A DNA stretch of 64,000 bases from JAGHKQ01 sp041920565 (lineage in GTDB: Bacteria; Bacillota; Bacilli; Bacillales; Bacillaceae_G), in the NCBI GenBank assembly GCA_041920565.1, contig JBHGXS010000047.1:62001-126000 (forward strand). The letters are read 5' to 3'. Both the position numbers and the translations under genes were made by a program. Shown here one piece after another: positions 8,784 to 16,059 of the stretch. Positions within the stretch are counted from its first letter, which is position 1; each line of letters begins with the position of its first letter. The notes under the pieces are model-generated. The model searched no databases. It was not told the origin of the DNA and saw only the letters and a list, made by a program, of their open reading frames with translations.

Positions 8784-9890
8784 ATGAGGGACGAGCAAAA
8801 ACGGCCGGAGTGGGTTCCAAACGAACATGATGATGCGTTTGCGTCAACAGTTATGAGAGGAGTGGGGCAGCCTGCTCCTCCTAAACAATCTGTCCAAAAA
8901 AAAGTGCTGACAGCAGAAGAAATGGCTGAAGGAGTGAAACAGAATAATCGCACCATACTGGCTCAAGCGATTACTCTGGTAGAAAGCAGCGCTGCAAAGC
9001 ATCGGCAAAAAGCACAAGCCCTTATTCAGCAAATACTTCCCTATACAGGGAAATCCATACGGATCGGCATCACTGGGGTGCCGGGCGCAGGCAAAAGCAC
9101 CTTTATCGAAGCATTTGGCACCATGCTTTGCGAGAAGGGGCGTAAAGTTGCCGTCCTCGCTGTTGACCCCAGCAGTTCCTTAACGGGGGGAAGCATTCTT
9201 GGCGATAAAACAAGGATGGAGAAGCTTGTGCAGCAAACAAATGCATTTGTCAGGCCGTCTCCTTCGGGAGGAGCGTTAGGCGGTGTAAACAGAAAAACGA
9301 GGGAAACCATTTTGCTTTGTGAAGCAGCCGGATATGACGTCATTTTGGTAGAAACGGTGGGAGTCGGACAAAGCGAAGGTATGGTTCGGGACATGGTAGA
9401 CTTTTTCCTGCTTCTATCCTTAACGGGAGCAGGAGATGAGCTGCAGGGAATTAAACGGGGAATTTTAGAGCTTACCGATGCAATTTTAATTAATAAAGCA
9501 GATGGTGATAATAAAATCCGTGCCCTTCAAACAGTTTCTCTCTATGAACAAATGTCCCGCTTGTTCCAATCTGTGACTGAAGGATGGAGCACCCACGTAA
9601 GCACTTGTTCAGCGTTATATAAAGAAGGATTGGACACATTTTGGGAAGTTGTTCAAGAGTTTGCAAGCAAGACAAAACAATCCGGTATATTTGAAAAGAG
9701 ACGGAGTCTGCAAAAGAAAAACTGGCTGTATGCATCCATTCGTGAGCAGTTGGAAATGCGCTTTTTCTCCAATCCGAACATGAAAGAGATGCTGCCGTTG
9801 TACGAACGGGAGATATTAGAAGGCACGCAAACCGTGACGAATGCCGTCGAGAAGCTGATGAACTATTACGAGCAAGAAAGAATACGATGA
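8784..9890 (+). CDS. meaB: Methylmalonyl-CoA mutase-associated GTPase MeaB (ArgK family)
   Basis: 368 residues. A SIMIBI-class G domain begins around residue 90: Walker A GVPGAGKST, Walker B region DVILVETVGVGQSE, and the base-specificity motif NKAD. MeaB guards the mutase by gating cofactor loading and exchange of damaged cobalamin. It sits 3 bp after mutB with GAGGAAGTGGAG as ribosome binding site, so it is co-translated with its client. An N-terminal extension of about 40 polar residues (before LTAEEMAEGVKQ) is longer than in many MeaB proteins. The older name ArgK (arginine kinase) is a misnomer for the family. Confidence 0.95.
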   Translation: MRDEQKRPEWVPNEHDDAFASTVMRGVGQPAPPKQSVQKKVLTAEEMAEGVKQNNRTILAQAITLVESSAAKHRQKAQALIQQILPYTGKSIRIGITGVPGAGKSTFIEAFGTMLCEKGRKVAVLAVDPSSSLTGGSILGDKTRMEKLVQQTNAFVRPSPSGGALGGVNRKTRETILLCEAAGYDVILVETVGVGQSEGMVRDMVDFFLLLSLTGAGDELQGIKRGILELTDAILINKADGDNKIRALQTVSLYEQMSRLFQSVTEGWSTHVSTCSALYKEGLDTFWEVVQEFASKTKQSGIFEKRRSLQKKNWLYASIREQLEMRFFSNPNMKEMLPLYEREILEGTQTVTNAVEKLMNYYEQERIR

Positions 9891-9981
9891 GAGAAGGAGA
9901 AATCAATCGTATTTGTTGTATTTAATTCCTCTCTGTTGGTAAGATATTACTAGTACCAGGCAACTTTGAGGAGGAAAAAAC

Positions 9982-10419
9982 ATGAACATCGATTTTAACT
10001 TTTTTATGAACGATGTTGTTCGTCAAGCGCGCGAAGAAATCGTGGCAGCCGGTTATACAGAACTGAAAACACCGGAAGAAGTAGATGAAGCATTCAAAAA
10101 GGATGGTGTTACGCTTGTAATGGTAAACTCTGTTTGCGGCTGTGCAGGGGGCGTAGCTCGTCCGGCGGCGGCTCATTCCATTCATTACGATAAGCGTCCG
10201 GACCATCTTGTGACTGTGTTTGCCGGCCAAGATAAAGAAGCAACGCAGCGTGCAAGAGAATATTTTGAAGGATATCCGCCTTCCTCTCCTTCTTTTGCAC
10301 TAATGAAAGACGGCAAGATTTTAACGATGGTAGAGCGCCACGAAATTGAAGGACATAGTCCTATGGAAGTGGTTACGAAGCTGCAAAACTATTTTGATCA
10401 ATATTGCGAGGAATTGTAA
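9982..10419 (+). CDS. brxB: Bacilliredoxin BrxB (YphP/YqiW family)
   Basis: 145 residues, the typical length. The active-site CGC motif (Cys52-Gly-Cys54 in VNSVCGCAGG) is intact. Bacilliredoxins remove bacillithiol from S-bacillithiolated proteins after oxidative or electrophile stress in the cytoplasm. The ATG follows GAGGAGG at ideal spacing. A terminator immediately downstream and 91 bp from meaB suggest a monocistronic unit. In B. subtilis the gene (yqiW) also lies between the bfmB and art/yqj blocks, supporting synteny. Confidence 0.93.
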   Translation: MNIDFNFFMNDVVRQAREEIVAAGYTELKTPEEVDEAFKKDGVTLVMVNSVCGCAGGVARPAAAHSIHYDKRPDHLVTVFAGQDKEATQRAREYFEGYPPSSPSFALMKDGKILTMVERHEIEGHSPMEVVTKLQNYFDQYCEEL

Positions 10420-10450
10420 AAAGCTGATGATGCATCAGCTTTTTCTTTTT
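10419..10450 (+). terminator. Intrinsic terminator after brxB
   Basis: 9-bp stem AAGCTGATG / CATCAGCTT (10421-10429 with 10433-10441) followed by TTTTCTTTTTT. Confidence 0.88.
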
Positions 10451-10618
10451 TCTGTTCGTAATGTTGATCTTTAAATAAAGAAGCAGCCTAAGGCTTTTTG
10501 CATTTATAGTGATTTCTATAGGTGGTATGAAAATAATATCCTCTGATACATTTCCCCTAATTCTCCTAAGCTGAAGGTAATTACCTATACATCAAAATGC
10601 AAAACAAAAATTTTTTTT

Positions 10619-10661
10619 GACCCCCACAAAACGGACAAACAATGCGAACGAATATAGCGAA
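10619..10661 (+). promoter_or_regulatory. Candidate SigI-dependent promoter
   Basis: GACCCCCA at 10619-10626 and CGAA at 10645-10648 (repeated at 10649-10652 and 10658-10661) sit 25-66 bases before the DUF5667 gene. SigI promoters are reported to have a C-rich ACCCCC -35 and a CGAA -10. No TTGACA/TATAAT pair is present. The ACCCCC to first CGAA spacer is 19 bases, which I cannot compare with a curated set. The position directly ahead of a DUF5667-sigI-rsgI cluster fits autoregulation by SigI (inference). Confidence 0.55.
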
Positions 10662-10685
10662 CAGAATTAATGAGGTGAAGAATTT

Positions 10686-11627
10686 ATGAAAAACGTATTA
10701 ATGAAAAGTACTTTATCAGCGATGTTAGTATGCAGTCCGTTTGTTGTGGGAACGGCAGCTTATGCTGACGGACCAGACGAAGTAAAAGCAGAACAGCCGT
10801 CTTTGGTGCAAGGAGATTTCTTCTACTTTGCTAAAACTATGGTTGAAAAAATTAAATTGGCACTTGCAGATAATGACTTAGAAAAAGCAAAGCTATTATC
10901 TGAATTTGCAGCGGAACGCATGGCTGAAGCGCAAGTTCTATTAAAAGATGGAAAAGAAAATCTTCTTCAGGAGACACTCGGCACAGCTGCCTCAAACTTA
11001 GAAGAAGCGGATGAAATGGTAACAGAAGCCGAGGCAAGCAAAGAAGAAGTTGAAAAAGTAAAAGTGCACATTGGCCACAACATCGAAGCGTTAGCAAAGG
11101 TGTTAGATAAAGTTGAAAATCCGAAAGCAAAACAAGCGATTGCGAAAAAGATTGAAAAGAGCTTTGCCAAGATTGCTAAGAGAATTGAAAAAGCAGAAAT
11201 GAAGGAAGCAAAACATGAAAAGAAAGAAGAAACAGAAGAACACTCACTTCCAGCAACAGAAGATAAGAACACTCTTCAAGTAGTAGAAACACAAACACCT
11301 GAGGTATCGGCAACAACGGAGGAGCAACCAGTACAACAGCCTGAAATAAAAGAAACAGAGCAAACTTCTGTACCTGTAAAACAAGAAGTGGAACAACAAG
11401 TACAAGAGCGTCGAGCGTTGCACACTGAGCAAAAAGAAGCACACAAAGAAATGAACAAACAACAGCAAGCTGAACGAAAAGAATTGTACCAAAAGCAAAA
11501 AGAAGCACACAAGGAAATGAACAAACAACAGCAAGCTGAGCGGAAAGAATTACACCAAAAGCAAAAAGAAGAGAAAAAAGCTGCTAAACATCCAGAAAAC
11601 AAGCCAGCAGAGAAGCAAAATAAGTAA
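10686..11627 (+). CDS. Secreted DUF5667-domain protein with charged repetitive tail
   Basis: 313 residues. Signal peptide (residues 1 to about 27, cleavage near AYADG), then a DUF5667-like helical domain (about 40-165) with GDFFYFAKTMVEKIKLAL and KAKLLSEFAAERMAEAQ. A low-complexity Glu/Gln/Lys linker and a C-terminal tail with a 22-residue tandem repeat (EMNKQQQAERKEL core) follow. It is likely exported and binds the wall or stays extracellular; no function is known. The gene sits 74 bp upstream of sigI and has a SigI-like promoter, so it is probably part of the SigI regulon. A hairpin lies between it and sigI. The repetitive tail is expected to be helical and highly charged. Confidence 0.75.
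   Translation: MKNVLMKSTLSAMLVCSPFVVGTAAYADGPDEVKAEQPSLVQGDFFYFAKTMVEKIKLALADNDLEKAKLLSEFAAERMAEAQVLLKDGKENLLQETLGTAASNLEEADEMVTEAEASKEEVEKVKVHIGHNIEALAKVLDKVENPKAKQAIAKKIEKSFAKIAKRIEKAEMKEAKHEKKEETEEHSLPATEDKNTLQVVETQTPEVSATTEEQPVQQPEIKETEQTSVPVKQEVEQQVQERRALHTEQKEAHKEMNKQQQAERKELYQKQKEAHKEMNKQQQAERKELHQKQKEEKKAAKHPENKPAEKQNK
11429..11575 (+). repeat. 66-bp tandem repeat in the DUF5667 gene
   Basis: Unit GCAAAAAGAAGCACAC... begins at 11429 and again at 11495, and a partial third begins at 11561; the period is 66 bp (22 codons). The copies are nearly identical, suggesting recent duplication and possible length variation between strains. Confidence 0.85.
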
Positions 11628-11640
11628 AAAATATGGTATA

Positions 11641-11671
11641 ATGGTCACTTCTGCATGAAGTGACCATTTTA
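11641..11671 (+). terminator. Hairpin between the DUF5667 gene and sigI (terminator or attenuator)
   Basis: Perfect 11-bp stem ATGGTCACTTC / GAAGTGACCAT (11641-11651 with 11657-11667) with a short TTTTA tail. It may reduce read-through into sigI-rsgI. A TATAAT at 11637-11642 overlaps the stem, but no -35 box is visible. Confidence 0.6.
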
Positions 11672-11701
11672 TAAGCTGGGATTGGAAATGAGGTAGTTCG
11701 T

Positions 11702-12424
11702 GTGTTTAGTTTACTATTTAACATAAAGAGAAGGAGCAGCATTGAAGATGTTGTCACTCGCATCCAAAAAGGCGAAGAGGATAAAGAAGAGCTGATTGGA
11801 CAATACAAGTCCTTCATAAGAAAAACTGTTTCTTCTGTATGTAAACGCTATATACATGAGCAGGACGACGAATTCAGCATAGGCTTGTTAGCTTTTGATG
11901 AAGCTATTGAGAAATACTCTTATAAAAAAGGAGCCTCTTTTTTATCGTTTGCTGCGCTTCTTATAAAAAGAGATGTGATTGATTATTTACGGAAGGAGAC
12001 GAGACATAACCTTGTCTTTTTAAAAGAAGAACAGCAAGAAGAAGTAATGGAGATGAAAGCGGCGCTTACGGAATATCTCAAAGAAATGGAAAATGCGGAA
12101 CGGAAAGAGGAAATCTTTCACTTTCAAGAAGTATTGAAGTCGTTTCGGATTACGTTTCAAGATTTAGTAAAGGAATCCCCTAAGCATCGTGATACAAGAG
12201 CCGCCATGATGGAGGTGGCAAAAATAGTTTCTGCAAAGGAAGAACTCATAAATGAATTGTTTCAAAAGAAGAAACTGCCGTTGAAACAGATCGAAGACAT
12301 AGTCCAGGTGAGCAGAAAAACATTGGAACGGCATCGAAAGTACATTATTGCCATGTGTCTGATTTTTACAAATGATTACACCTATATAAAAGAATATATA
12401 AAAGGTGGGATGAACGATGAATAA
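11702..12424 (+). CDS. sigI: RNA polymerase sigma factor SigI
   Basis: 240 residues, GTG start at 11702 behind GAGG (11690-11693). Region 2-like sequence spans about residues 25-100 (LIGQYKSFIRKT, DDEFSIGLLAFDEAIEKY, GASFLSFAALLIKRDVIDYLRKE), and a C-terminal helix-turn-helix includes LPLKQIEDIVQVSRKTLERHRKYI. This matches the SigI subfamily of sigma-70 factors, which respond to heat and envelope stress in Bacillus and to polysaccharides in clostridia. It overlaps rsgI by 8 bp, the usual sigI-rsgI arrangement, so the sigma factor is paired with its own membrane anti-sigma. Likely autoregulated through the ACCCCC/CGAA promoter upstream. Confidence 0.9.
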   Translation: MFSLLFNIKRRSSIEDVVTRIQKGEEDKEELIGQYKSFIRKTVSSVCKRYIHEQDDEFSIGLLAFDEAIEKYSYKKGASFLSFAALLIKRDVIDYLRKETRHNLVFLKEEQQEEVMEMKAALTEYLKEMENAERKEEIFHFQEVLKSFRITFQDLVKESPKHRDTRAAMMEVAKIVSAKEELINELFQKKKLPLKQIEDIVQVSRKTLERHRKYIIAMCLIFTNDYTYIKEYIKGGMNDE

Positions 12425-13349
12425 AGGGATCATTCTGGAAGTACAAAATCGAAATATCACCGTCCTGACACCGACCGGAGAATATATAAAATGCAAAAAG
12501 AAGAACAGTTTCTATGCAGTGGGCGAGGAAATCACGTTCTCTGACAGTGAAATCGTTGCGGGTACATTTAACATGCCTTCTTTTTTACGGCCGCAACATA
12601 TAGCGACTCTTGCAGCATGTGTTATTGCATGGCTTGTTTTAATTATATACACAGGAAATACTGAGAAAGTAATGGCATACGTTGCTATCGATATTAATCC
12701 AAGCCTGGAAGCTGCCGTAGATGAGGAACTGCATGTGATTGGACTAAAAGCTTACAATGAAGATGGAAAACGCATTTTAAAGGAATTGAAAGATTGGAAA
12801 AACAGCCCTTTGGAACAAGTTGTGAAAACTGTTATTGATCAAAGTAAAAAAGCTGGTTATTTGAATGGGACAAATGATGTGACTTTAACTTCGGTTGTGG
12901 AGCTCGGGAAAGAAGAAACGAAGCTGCAACAGGCTTTAGATAAAAAATTTAAAGATATAAAAGAAGAGTATCAAAAGCAAAATATAGCGGTTGCATTGCA
13001 AAAAAGTACAATAAAAGAACGCGAGACGGCAAAAAAAGCAGGGAAGACGACAGGCAAGTATAAGGAAGAGCAAAAACGACAGGAAGAGAAAATCAAGCCT
13101 GTTCCACAAGAAAAATCTAAACCGGTTCAGTCATCCCCGCCGGCAAGCCAGCCGAATCCGCAACCAAAACAACAAGAGAATAATCGACAGCCGAAAGCTG
13201 TTCCGAAACAAGGACATGGTAATAAGCAAAATTATTTTTCTCCTCCTCATTATCAAAGAAACGGTAACGGGAATCATTCTAGTAAAGAAAAGAAATACGA
13301 ACAGCATGCGCCGGAGCAGTCTCTCAACAAAGAATATCCGAAAAAATAG
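12417..13349 (+). CDS. rsgI: Anti-sigma-I factor RsgI (membrane protein)
   Basis: 310 residues. The N-terminal cytoplasmic RsgI anti-sigma domain (about 1-55, starting MNKGIILEVQNRNITVLT), a single transmembrane helix (about 62-80), then an extracellular domain beginning YVAIDINPSLEAA. The Asn94-Pro95 bond in DINPS corresponds to the autoproteolysis site described for RsgI proteins. The C-terminal 90 residues are disordered and rich in Pro, Gln, Asn, Lys and His. No carbohydrate-binding module of the clostridial type is present. Translation is coupled to sigI by an 8-bp overlap. It would hold SigI at the membrane until site-2-type proteolysis releases it. Confidence 0.88.
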   Translation: MNKGIILEVQNRNITVLTPTGEYIKCKKKNSFYAVGEEITFSDSEIVAGTFNMPSFLRPQHIATLAACVIAWLVLIIYTGNTEKVMAYVAIDINPSLEAAVDEELHVIGLKAYNEDGKRILKELKDWKNSPLEQVVKTVIDQSKKAGYLNGTNDVTLTSVVELGKEETKLQQALDKKFKDIKEEYQKQNIAVALQKSTIKERETAKKAGKTTGKYKEEQKRQEEKIKPVPQEKSKPVQSSPPASQPNPQPKQQENNRQPKAVPKQGHGNKQNYFSPPHYQRNGNGNHSSKEKKYEQHAPEQSLNKEYPKK

Positions 13350-13353
13350 GCAG

Positions 13354-13397
13354 AAAGCGACTTCCAGTTTTTGTATAAACAGAAGTCGCTTTTTTTA
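13354..13397 (+). terminator. Intrinsic terminator after rsgI
   Basis: 11-bp stem AAAGCGACTTC / GAAGTCGCTTT (13354-13364 with 13382-13392), 17-base loop, T-rich tail. Confidence 0.85.
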
Positions 13398-13468
13398 TAT
13401 TTGAGACAATATTAATCCCTGTATTTATAAGGATTTTAGAAAAAACATTAAAATAATCTCTGTATGAT

Positions 13469-13649
13469 CACGAATAAATATAAATTTTCTTATTCAAGTA
13501 TAATATACTTTTAATATAGTAAATCGTTTTGTATTAGAAAAATACTGTTATTTACTGACTGTACTTAAAAGAAATAAAAAATTTTTTGATTTACTATTGC
13601 ATAATTATTAAAATGTGTTAAAATTCATTTTGTTGAATAAAAACAACAA
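13469..13649 (+). promoter_or_regulatory. ARG-box-like operators and promoter of the art transporter
   Basis: This lies in the 332-bp AT-rich gap before artP. Two sites match 13 of 18 positions of the Bacillus ARG box CATGAATAAAAATKCAAK: 13469-13486 (direct) and 13596-13613 (reverse strand). A half-site GAATAAAAA lies at 13635-13643. The second site overlaps possible promoters (TTGATT 13587 / TAAAAT 13609, or TTGCAT 13597 / TAAAAT 13619, both 16-bp spacers). This predicts arginine-dependent control by ArgR/AhrC. Match counts were made by eye. Confidence 0.5.
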
Positions 13650-13729
13650 AAAATTTTCTTGCGTATGCAGGATATTTTTCTGATGATAATAATGAATTCG
13701 GAAAATTCTAAACGGCGGAGGGAAGCAAA

Positions 13730-14503
13730 ATGAAAAAGCTATTATCAATCATGTTAGCTAGCATTCTAGTAATCGGCATACTAGGAGCGTGCAGCAAAAA
13801 AGAAGAAAATGCAAGCGGCAAGAAAGTATTAGTGATGGGAACGTCTGCAGACTACAAACCATATGAGTATATTGATTCTGCAAAAAGCGAAGAAATTATC
13901 GGATTTGACGTTGATATCGCTAAGTACATCGGTAAAGAATTGGGCTATGAAATCCAGATTAAGGATATGGACTTTGGCGGTCTGTTAACAGCTATGGAGG
14001 CAGGAAAAGTAGACTTTGTTATGGCGGGTATGACTCCGACAGAAAAGCGTAAGAAAAACGCGGATTTCACAGACATCTATTACACAGCAAAGAATCTAAT
14101 TATTTCTAAAGACGGATCTATTCAAAAGCTTGAAGATTTAAAAGGTAAAACAGTAGGTGTGCAAACAGGTTCCATTCAGGAAGGAAAAGCAAAAGAGTTA
14201 CAAGAGAAAGTAGAATTTAAAATGGAAGGACGCAACCGCGTGCCGGAATTAGTACAAGAAATCCAAGCAGGCCGTTTTGATGCCATCATTATTGAAGATA
14301 CAGTAGCAAAAGGATACTTAGATAAATTCAAAGAGTTAAAGAGCATTGAAATTCCAGAAGCTTCTGATGAAGCAGGATCTGCCATTGCGTTCCCGAAAGG
14401 AAGCGACAAAACAGCTGAATTCAATAAAGTAATCAAGAAAATGCAAGAAAACGGCGAAATGGACAAATTAATCAAGAAATGGTTTGGTGGAGAAGAGAAA
14501 TAA
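13730..14503 (+). CDS. artP: Amino-acid (arginine-type) ABC transporter substrate-binding lipoprotein
   Basis: 257 residues, solute-binding protein family 3. The lipobox ILGAC places the lipidated cysteine at residue 21, so the protein is tethered to the outer face of the membrane. Family features include DYKPYEYI, EIIGFDVDIAKYIGKEL, FVMAGMTPTEKRKKN and GRFDAIIIEDTVAKGYL. It is homologous to ArtP (YqiX) of B. subtilis. RBS CGGAGGGAAG. The permease and ATPase genes follow, and a stem-loop between artP and artQ may stabilise the artP message and raise its yield. Arginine specificity is inferred from synteny and the ARG-box-like sites upstream. Confidence 0.9.
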   Translation: MKKLLSIMLASILVIGILGACSKKEENASGKKVLVMGTSADYKPYEYIDSAKSEEIIGFDVDIAKYIGKELGYEIQIKDMDFGGLLTAMEAGKVDFVMAGMTPTEKRKKNADFTDIYYTAKNLIISKDGSIQKLEDLKGKTVGVQTGSIQEGKAKELQEKVEFKMEGRNRVPELVQEIQAGRFDAIIIEDTVAKGYLDKFKELKSIEIPEASDEAGSAIAFPKGSDKTAEFNKVIKKMQENGEMDKLIKKWFGGEEK

Positions 14504-14521
14504 TCTGCCGAAATAAAACAG

Positions 14522-14561
14522 GGAATCTTTTGATGCGGGAAATATCTCGTCAAAGGATTCC
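14522..14561 (+). terminator. Stem-loop between artP and artQ (attenuator or mRNA-processing element)
   Basis: 12-bp stem GGAATCTTTTGA / TCAAAGGATTCC (one G-T pair) with a 16-base loop and only a weak T-rich tail. This is the position where binding-protein genes commonly have a partial terminator or stabilising hairpin. Confidence 0.55.
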
Positions 14562-14598
14562 TTCTTGACTTTTAATCAGGAGAGGAATGATTGTAAGG

Positions 14599-15258
14599 AT
14601 GAAGCTGGATTTTTCGCAAATCGTCCCGTCAATGCCCTATATATTAGCAGGATTAAAAGTAACGCTGCAAATCGTTACTGTATCAGCTTTATTAGGCTTT
14701 ACGTTAGGTACGTTGCTTGCGCTATTTAAAATTTCGAGAATTAAATCTTTGATGTGGTTTGCTGGTGCGTATACATCTGTTTTCCGCGGAACTCCGCTTG
14801 TGTTGCAATTGATGATTATTTATTATGGGTTGCCGCAATTAATCGGGTATGATATTAGTCCCTTTTTAGCTGCCGTGTTGGCATTTGGCTTAAATTCAGG
14901 TGCCTATATGTCCGAGATTATTCGTGCCGGAATTCAAGCTGTAGATAAAGGACAAACAGAAGCTGCAATGGCTTTAGGTATTCCGTACCCTAAAATGATG
15001 GTAAATATTATTTTACCTCAGGCATTAAAAAACATTTTGCCTGCACTTATGAATGAATTTATTACGCTGACAAAAGAATCTGCTGTAGTAACCGTAATTG
15101 GTGCGACTGATCTAATGCGCCGCGCTTACATTGTAGGCGGCGAAACGTTCTCCTACTTTGAGCCGCTCCTTTTCGTCGGACTCATTTACTATATTTTAGT
15201 TATTTTGCTGACATTGCTCGGTAAAGCAGTTGAAAGGAGAATGAGAAAAGGTGATTAA
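14599..15258 (+). CDS. artQ: Amino-acid (arginine-type) ABC transporter permease
   Basis: About 219 residues, His/Glu/Gln/Arg/opine-type permease with five or so membrane segments. The conserved EAA loop appears as EAAMALGIPYPKMMVNIILPQA. FRGTPLVLQL is another family signature. An in-frame ATG at 14587 exists, but it abuts the AGGAGAGG site, so 14599 (MKLDFSQIVPSMPYIL) is preferred; spacing is then 13 bases, so the start is uncertain by four codons. It overlaps artR by 8 bp. It forms the transmembrane channel of the importer with the artR ATPase. Confidence 0.9.
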   Translation: MKLDFSQIVPSMPYILAGLKVTLQIVTVSALLGFTLGTLLALFKISRIKSLMWFAGAYTSVFRGTPLVLQLMIIYYGLPQLIGYDISPFLAAVLAFGLNSGAYMSEIIRAGIQAVDKGQTEAAMALGIPYPKMMVNIILPQALKNILPALMNEFITLTKESAVVTVIGATDLMRRAYIVGGETFSYFEPLLFVGLIYYILVILLTLLGKAVERRMRKGD

Positions 15259-15973
15259 GGTAGAAGGGCTTTATAAGTCATTTGGGGATTTAGAAGTGTT
15301 AAAAGGCATTTCTACGACTATTAAGAAGGGGGAAGTAGTAGCAATTATCGGACCTTCAGGATCAGGAAAATCTACATTTCTTCGCTGCATGAATTTATTA
15401 GAGATTCCGACAAAAGGGCAGATTTGGATTGGTGAGCAGGAAATTACGAGTCCAAAGACAGATATTATGAAAGTTCGCCAAAATGTGGGAATGGTGTTTC
15501 AGCACTTTCATTTGTTCCCGCATATGACAGTATTAGAAAATCTGACATATGCTCCTGTAACAGTAAAGGGAGTGAGTAAAGCGGATGCGGAAGCAAAAGG
15601 AAAAGAGCTTCTTGTAAAAGTAGGATTGTTAGAGAAAGAAAATGAGTATCCAGGCCGTTTATCAGGCGGACAAAAGCAGCGTGTAGCTATCGCCCGAGCA
15701 TTAGCGATGGAACCGGAAGTTATGTTATTTGATGAGCCGACTTCTGCACTTGACCCTGAAATGGTAAAAGAAGTTCTGGAAGTAATGAAATCACTTGCTC
15801 ATACGGGCATGACGATGGCAATCGTAACGCATGAAATGGGATTTGCTCGTGAAGTAGCGGATCGTGTGCTGTTCCTTGATGGGGGACAACTTGTTGACGA
15901 TGCACCGCCAAGCGAATTCTTTACAGCGCCAAAAAGTGCGCGTGCGCAAGAATTTTTACAAAAAATGTTGTAA
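15251..15973 (+). CDS. artR: Amino-acid (arginine-type) ABC transporter ATP-binding protein
   Basis: 240 residues, GTG start overlapping artQ by 8 bp. Walker A GPSGSGKST, Q-loop VFQHFHLFPHMTV, signature LSGGQKQRVAIARAL, Walker B VMLFDEPTSALDP and the H-loop VTHEMGFA are all intact. It energises uptake of the polar amino acid delivered by ArtP. Last gene of the art operon; a terminator follows at 16003-16029. Confidence 0.94.
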   Translation: MIKVEGLYKSFGDLEVLKGISTTIKKGEVVAIIGPSGSGKSTFLRCMNLLEIPTKGQIWIGEQEITSPKTDIMKVRQNVGMVFQHFHLFPHMTVLENLTYAPVTVKGVSKADAEAKGKELLVKVGLLEKENEYPGRLSGGQKQRVAIARALAMEPEVMLFDEPTSALDPEMVKEVLEVMKSLAHTGMTMAIVTHEMGFAREVADRVLFLDGGQLVDDAPPSEFFTAPKSARAQEFLQKML

Positions 15974-16002
15974 TCGAAAACTTATGGATGAATAATAAAA
16001 GG

Positions 16003-16029
16003 GAGATGACGAAACGGTCATCTCTTTTT
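16003..16029 (+). terminator. Intrinsic terminator of the art operon
   Basis: 8-bp stem GAGATGAC / GTCATCTC (16003-16010 with 16017-16024) then TTTTT. It lies inside the open frame upstream of the yqjA ATG, which argues against a longer YqjA. Confidence 0.85.
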
Positions 16030-16059
16030 GCTTTAGCCTATTATGCGAGGGGATTTATA

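Noticed and set aside
15988..16059. 24-codon N-terminal extension of YqjA
   Set aside because: The stretch contains the art operon terminator hairpin and lacks a suitable ribosome binding site; ATG 16060 has GAGGGGAT at good spacing.
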